Assembly (NCBI RefSeq): GCF_040081925.1
Contig: NZ_JBEBMF010000004.1
Span: 541,418 to 605,417, forward strand
DNA: 64,000 bases
Reading direction: 5' to 3'
Source: Mesorhizobium_K quangtriensis
GTDB lineage: Bacteria > Pseudomonadota > Alphaproteobacteria > Rhizobiales > Rhizobiaceae
Shown here: in pieces, positions 60,217 through 64,000 of the stretch
How positions within the stretch are numbered: position 1 is the first letter of the stretch
Layout of the letters: the number at the start of each line of letters is the position of its first letter
The notes under the pieces: generated by a model
What the model was told of the DNA's origin: nothing
The model's database searches: none
What the model saw: the letters and a program-made list of their open reading frames with translations, nothing else
Position numbers and translations under genes: made by a program

Positions 60217-63209
60217 GAGACCGCGCCGCCCAGCGTCGCGTCCATACGGATCGCCGCATAACGGCTCGCTCGAGCGACGAACGGGTCATTGACCAGCACG
60301 CGCATCGCATCATCAAGCGCGTCGCAAGCAGTTGGGGAAAGCCACAGTTGGAGCGCTGCAGCAGCCGCTTCAGCGCTCAAATGCCCCCGCGGCAGCGCGA
60401 AGGTGCGGGACCACGCCGCGAGATCCTCGGCCATCTCGGCAACGCCGATGTTCGAATAGAAGCGGTCGCGCAGTTGGCGCCCCCCTTCATCAGGCGCGAT
60501 CAGGCGCGCGAGGCGTGATCGACGAACCCGGCGTATGGCTTCCTCTGCCGCAGAGGCCCAAGCATCTTCCGGACTACCGAAATCGCAATCATCCGGATCG
60601 ACCCCAACCAAGGAGCCACGCGCCTGAAGGGTATTCACCGCGTCGGTGAAGCCGAGATTGAGCGCATTGTCCATCGCGTCGTCTCGCGGAGCCGGCCGCC
60701 TAAGCGGCCAATCAGGATCGAGGTCACGGGCCCGGACCGCAAAGGCCTCGGCAAAGTCCCCAGCGTAACGTTCCGGAACGCCCTCGGGCAGGCTGGCGAG
60801 ACCCTGCTCGAGCGCAACGAGATACAGTGCTTCATGAGCGTCGGAGCGGGAGGATTTGTCCTCTCGTTCTCGATCGAACCACTCACGACCACAGAGATTG
60901 TAGATGAGCGGTTCTTCGAATTGCTGCACGACCCGACTTTTCGCTGCCAGAGCTTGCAACGTTCCGCATTGTGCGCGTGACCACGCGATGCGTGCCCGAG
61001 CGAGATCTCCGCTCCCCCGCTCCCCATCGCGAAGTTGGCGTGAGCCGAAGGCACTGCTAAAGGCGGCGGCGAAATCGCCAAGATTGAAGCTTGGACTCGC
61101 TAGAAGATTCATCGGGTCTGCGAAGCGACCGTCTCCGAAGCGAAACACGTACCCGACGGCGCCGCGCTCGGGACGAACGACTGCCGGCGCCGGAGCGAAG
61201 CGGTACGGCGCGGTGGCGGGCGCGCAGGCCATACTGGCTGAGCCGTCCGCCTCGATCAGAGTTGGAGGTGTGGTTGACCAGTCGACAGCCCCCTTAGGTC
61301 GTGCGAGCGGCACGTCGATTGTGGCTAGCCGTCCAACTGAGAAACGGAGAGTGCCCGCTCCACTCTCGAGGAGTCGTGTGCGGACAACGTCCGCATACAA
61401 GCTCTTCAGGAGTGGCGAATGCTGGTCGACAGTGACGGGAAGTTCGGCAAGTTCGCCAACGCTACGAACGATGAGCTTACCATTGATTTCAAGCTCAACT
61501 GTGAGCGGAACGGCCCTCAGCGCATGTGCGCTTTCGAGACGCAACTGCAGCCTTCGCTCCATGAGCGCAGAGAATGCTCCATCACGTTCGAGGAGGGACA
61601 GGCTGATCGGAATATCGTCCGGCTCATGAGCGTCCTCGCAGCGTACGCGAGGCTGTCCACTCATCTGCTCACCGTTGCGCAGCCGCCGAGGTTCGCCCAC
61701 GTCGATTGGCGGTCCCGGCCGATAGATCGTGAAGGGTCTGTCCGGCCGAACGACGCCTTGGGGTGCGATGATCGCGTCGGTCGGATGGCGGGCAGCCAAG
61801 CTGCGATCCCTGGCAGCTAACAGTCCATGGTTGCCAAGGATCGCGCGCGCGGTTTCATCTGCAAGACTCGCCTCGAATACCCGATAACCGGCAACCGACC
61901 CGATGAAATGAAGCCGATCGAGAGAAGTCATTCCAGCACGACAGGCAATCCATGCATGTCCGCTACTGAGATCAAAAGGCGCAAAGCGTTGCTCGCCCCG
62001 CGTGCGTTCGTTGTTCACATCGAAAAGCAAGGATTCGTTCCAGTCTATGCTGCGGCTGGCAAGGGCTGCGGCAATCGTACTGCCTTCACCAAACACGGCC
62101 GCCGCATCGCCATAGGCTGCCTGATCGCTTCGAGGGACGTCCGAATGGGTTAACGCGAAAGGGCCGTCTCCCAGGGCAGTATCGCTATGCAGGCGCGCGC
62201 CCGCGCCCCAAAGCTGCGGCCGCCAACCGGCAGCGCGCGCGATGTTCTTAGCTTCATCAACCAGTTCACCGGGCAAGGCGGGCCATGTCGCATAGAGATT
62301 CAAGCCAGCCGACTCCCGAGTCACGGTGAGGCGCCCCGGGGTCTCTGGAGCGATGCTTCCTCCCTTAATCCGTCGGGCACGCCGGCGGGCAGCGCGAGCG
62401 GCGAAAAACGCTTCGGACGATTTCGTGATCGCGTCGTGAAGGCGTAAATAGCTAAGCGCCGAAATACCGCCCCCGCGGTTCTCCGTGAGCAAAGCGGTCA
62501 AGACTCGTTCCGAAGCCGCCTCGAAACGTAACCAATCGACCAGTCGGGCCCCTTCCGCTGCGCTCGCCCACGCTCGTAGACTAGGGAAATTGGCGCTGCG
62601 CCCAGGGCCAGGAAGTGCCGCCGAGGGCGCTCTGGCGACAAGGCGCGTGACGGGTCCAATGAGATCGAGCGGCAATAAAGCGCTCGCGATCGGCCAAGAC
62701 ATTATGGAGAAGTGCGTGCTAAATGCACTTTCCGAGGGTTTCGAAAGCCTGAACTTGTGCGCTGTCGCCCTGAAGACGTCCCCGAACCGCGCTCGATCCG
62801 ACATCGTGATCGGGACGCCAAGCGCCGCAGCAAGCTTGTTCCAGTATTCGGTTCCGACCCCCTCGAACCTAAACCCAATCTCGGCCGCGATCGCGCAGAG
62901 CAGCAGTGGGCTCCTGACGAAGAGCGTCGCCAATTGAAGATCAGTCAGGAAAGGCTGCGCTTGCTCGAAACCATCCGGCCAAAGGGCCGCCTCGTCGACA
63001 GCTTCGACAAGTGTGACCCCTGGCACTCGCTTCTTGTTCAAGGCAACGATCGCATCGCGGAGGCGACGCTCGTAAGCGTCGATATCACCAAGCTTCACTG
63101 TCCCCCCAAGATTGTGCCTCGACTCCCTAAGCACATAGGGCCACCTCGTAACATGCTTGGCAAGCAAAGTATGATGCGTGTCGATCTGTGTATGTCTCTT
63201 TTTAGGCAA
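60213..63209 (-). CDS. Large hypothetical protein, 998 residues, partner of the SNF2-like gene
   Basis: No family recognised. It is soluble, rich in Ala/Arg/Leu, with no signal or membrane segment. Segments that may help a search are RWPYVLRESRHNLGGTVKLG near the N-terminus, LIYNLCGREWFDREREDKSS (about residue 790) and RDRFYSNIGVAEMAEDLAAW (about residue 925). It is the first gene of a two-gene minus-strand operon, starting at 63209. Co-occurrence with an SNF2-like ATPase suggests a scaffold or nucleic-acid-binding subunit. Confidence 0.75.
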   Translation of the reverse strand: MPKKRHTQIDTHHTLLAKHVTRWPYVLRESRHNLGGTVKLGDIDAYERRLRDAIVALNKKRVPGVTLVEAVDEAALWPDGFEQAQPFLTDLQLATLFVRSPLLLCAIAAEIGFRFEGVGTEYWNKLAAALGVPITMSDRARFGDVFRATAHKFRLSKPSESAFSTHFSIMSWPIASALLPLDLIGPVTRLVARAPSAALPGPGRSANFPSLRAWASAAEGARLVDWLRFEAASERVLTALLTENRGGGISALSYLRLHDAITKSSEAFFAARAARRRARRIKGGSIAPETPGRLTVTRESAGLNLYATWPALPGELVDEAKNIARAAGWRPQLWGAGARLHSDTALGDGPFALTHSDVPRSDQAAYGDAAAVFGEGSTIAAALASRSIDWNESLLFDVNNERTRGEQRFAPFDLSSGHAWIACRAGMTSLDRLHFIGSVAGYRVFEASLADETARAILGNHGLLAARDRSLAARHPTDAIIAPQGVVRPDRPFTIYRPGPPIDVGEPRRLRNGEQMSGQPRVRCEDAHEPDDIPISLSLLERDGAFSALMERRLQLRLESAHALRAVPLTVELEINGKLIVRSVGELAELPVTVDQHSPLLKSLYADVVRTRLLESGAGTLRFSVGRLATIDVPLARPKGAVDWSTTPPTLIEADGSASMACAPATAPYRFAPAPAVVRPERGAVGYVFRFGDGRFADPMNLLASPSFNLGDFAAAFSSAFGSRQLRDGERGSGDLARARIAWSRAQCGTLQALAAKSRVVQQFEEPLIYNLCGREWFDREREDKSSRSDAHEALYLVALEQGLASLPEGVPERYAGDFAEAFAVRARDLDPDWPLRRPAPRDDAMDNALNLGFTDAVNTLQARGSLVGVDPDDCDFGSPEDAWASAAEEAIRRVRRSRLARLIAPDEGGRQLRDRFYSNIGVAEMAEDLAAWSRTFALPRGHLSAEAAAAALQLWLSPTACDALDDAMRVLVNDPFVARASRYAAIRMDATLGGAVS

Positions 63210-63928
63210 TCCCTATCTGATCTGGACCAAATCCTGGATGGTTTGGCGATGTTACGTTGTCCCAAACGCGGGTTTGACCGGAACTGGGAGCTTGCGCATA
63301 CGCCGGTGAGTTGCCCGCGCTGCGGTCGCCTTTGGTAGGTGACATCGCTCTAGTACGCATCCCGCCTCGCCTGCCGAGTGAACACGGAACTCGGGCCGCG
63401 CTTCGTGTGGAACATCCCGGTCTAAAGCCAGCGCTCCTGGTGGCAAGGCGGCCGGGGACGGAACGATTCTATCGTCTGATCCGGACGACGATAATTCATG
63501 CCGAGCAGTTGCGCGAGCCGTTCCAGGGGCAGCCTCGAGTGCGACGGAACCAGCTTCGGCGGCACCCGAAGGCGAGGCGGCTAGGAAGCGGCCGGCAGGG
63601 TCATCTGAATAGCCGGTACCGCAGCGAGTGTGGCGCTTACACTGCTTCGGTCTCACTGGTCAGCTAACGAGCCATAACAGACACAATCGCCAACGGTTGA
63701 ACGAACGGCAGCTTCTAGGATCTGATGACGTCTCGTCGAACGACCGAGAGGGGGGCGCGAAGCGGACATTAAACATGCGCAGTGTTGATGACCGCTTTGC
63801 GCCCCCATGCACGAACCCGCTTCGCGGGAGGGGCGCCTTGGCCTGAGATGGCGTAGTATTCGTAGCCTTTGAGCAGGTGGCGGCGGGCGAGCCGACCATG
63901 GAGTTCCCTTCAACTAGAGGAACTCGCC
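63210..63928. other. 719-bp stretch without a recognised gene
   Basis: Several open frames exist here, none resembling a known protein. The last 260 bp include an inverted repeat at 63751 to 63806 and small hairpin GAGTTCC/GGAACTC (63901 to 63925) just before the final ORF. The sequence looks like remnants flanking an insertion. The promoter of the 998-residue gene must lie near 63210 to 63300. Confidence 0.5.
63751..63806. repeat. Near-perfect 15-bp inverted repeat
   Basis: GGGGGCGCGAAGCGG (63751 to 63765) and CCGCTTTGCGCCCCC (63792 to 63806) are inverted complements with one mismatch, separated by 26 bases. It might be an insertion-sequence end or a terminator-like hairpin. Confidence 0.6.
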
Positions 63929-64000
63929 ATGGCTACCCCGTCGACCGATGCACCTATCTCGCCGCTTCGCCAGCGCATGCAGCACGACATGCTCATGCGG
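63929..64000 (+). CDS. Probable tyrosine recombinase, first 24 codons only
   Basis: The visible N-terminus (MATPSTDAPISPLRQRMQHD) resembles the beginning of integrases carried near IS91-like elements in rhizobia, where SPLRQRM and similar are recalled. The rest lies beyond the window, so this is a weak call. Confidence 0.45.
   Translation, partial: MATPSTDAPISPLRQRMQHDMLMR

Larger units (their letters stand above)
41135..64000. mobile_element. Island 2: second integrative element carrying a Druantia-like system (incomplete)
   Basis: Immediately after attR come a repeat array, two tyrosine recombinases and an excisionase-like gene, then an AT-rich junction and a defence-like gene cluster to 63.2 kb. 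No further copy of the 46-bp site occurs in the window, so the right end should lie past 64,000. A partial integrase at the very end may belong to another insertion. Boundaries are inferred. Confidence 0.65.

Noticed and set aside
44887..63209. Classification as DISARM, BREX or the Dpd 7-deazaguanine system
   Set aside because: No methyltransferase, PglX, DpdA or PLD gene was seen. DUF1998 and SNF2-type helicases occur in several systems, and the DruA-like gene points to Druantia.
63311..63667. Open frames between the 998-residue gene and the window end
   Set aside because: Composition and translation show no family sequence and no good ribosome sites.
1..64000. CRISPR arrays
   Set aside because: No run of regularly spaced repeats with spacers was seen. 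The phased repeats at 34720 and 38405 are too short.

Overview
The window looks like a chromosome segment of a Rhizobiales alphaproteobacterium, most like Mesorhizobium and other Phyllobacteriaceae. The grounds are high GC, an L28 sequence of rhizobial type, aerobic cobaltochelatase genes cobS/cobT next to a J-domain gene and bolA, the aroK-aroB pair, xerD-accA order, and a palindromic repeat of a kind I recall as common in Rhizobiales. This placement rests on recalled protein and gene-order resemblance, with no search behind it.

Core region, 1 to about 18.5 kb. It holds housekeeping genes: a cut-off EamA transporter, a DUF3108 protein, rpmB, a queuosine-precursor transporter (yhhQ) preceded by what looks like a preQ1-I riboswitch, a spermidine-synthase-like protein, a phytase-like esterase, cobT, cobS, a J-domain protein, bolA, aroB, aroK, a small membrane protein, xerD, accA, an L,D-transpeptidase, tusA, a CobW-type GTPase, a D-alanyl-D-alanine carboxypeptidase and an M20 amidohydrolase. 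It ends in a tRNA-Arg(CCT).

Island 1, 18,477 to 41,134. This 22.7 kb element is inserted in the 3' end of the tRNA. It is bounded by a perfect 46-bp direct repeat (attL, attR), and a paired 10-mer that may be the integrase arm site lies near each end. It carries its own integrase, an AlpA-like excisionase, a RepA-like ATPase, HNH and ribbon-helix-helix proteins, two long proteins resembling phage ejection proteins, and cargo: SRAP, a porin, YihY, a Panacea-type toxin-antitoxin pair, RhuM and a colicin-immunity-like protein. No capsid, portal or large terminase gene was seen, so it is a decayed prophage or a satellite-like element.

Island 2, 41,135 to beyond the window end. It begins directly at attR with its own repeat array, two overlapping tyrosine recombinases and an excisionase-like gene, so a second element is probably stacked in tandem on the same tRNA site. 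Its cargo from 44.9 to 63.2 kb is the most interesting part: GHKL (MORC/MutL-like) ATPase, DruA-like DUF4338 protein, 2,052-residue DruE-like helicase with DUF1998, NERD-nuclease/SF1 helicase and a 316-residue unknown, all tightly coupled on the plus strand. A minus-strand pair (998-residue unknown and SNF2-like helicase) runs toward them and overlaps the last gene tail to tail. This reads as a Druantia-like anti-phage system whose composition differs from the Druantia types I, II and III as I know them. After it come about 700 bp without a clear gene and the first 24 codons of another probable integrase.
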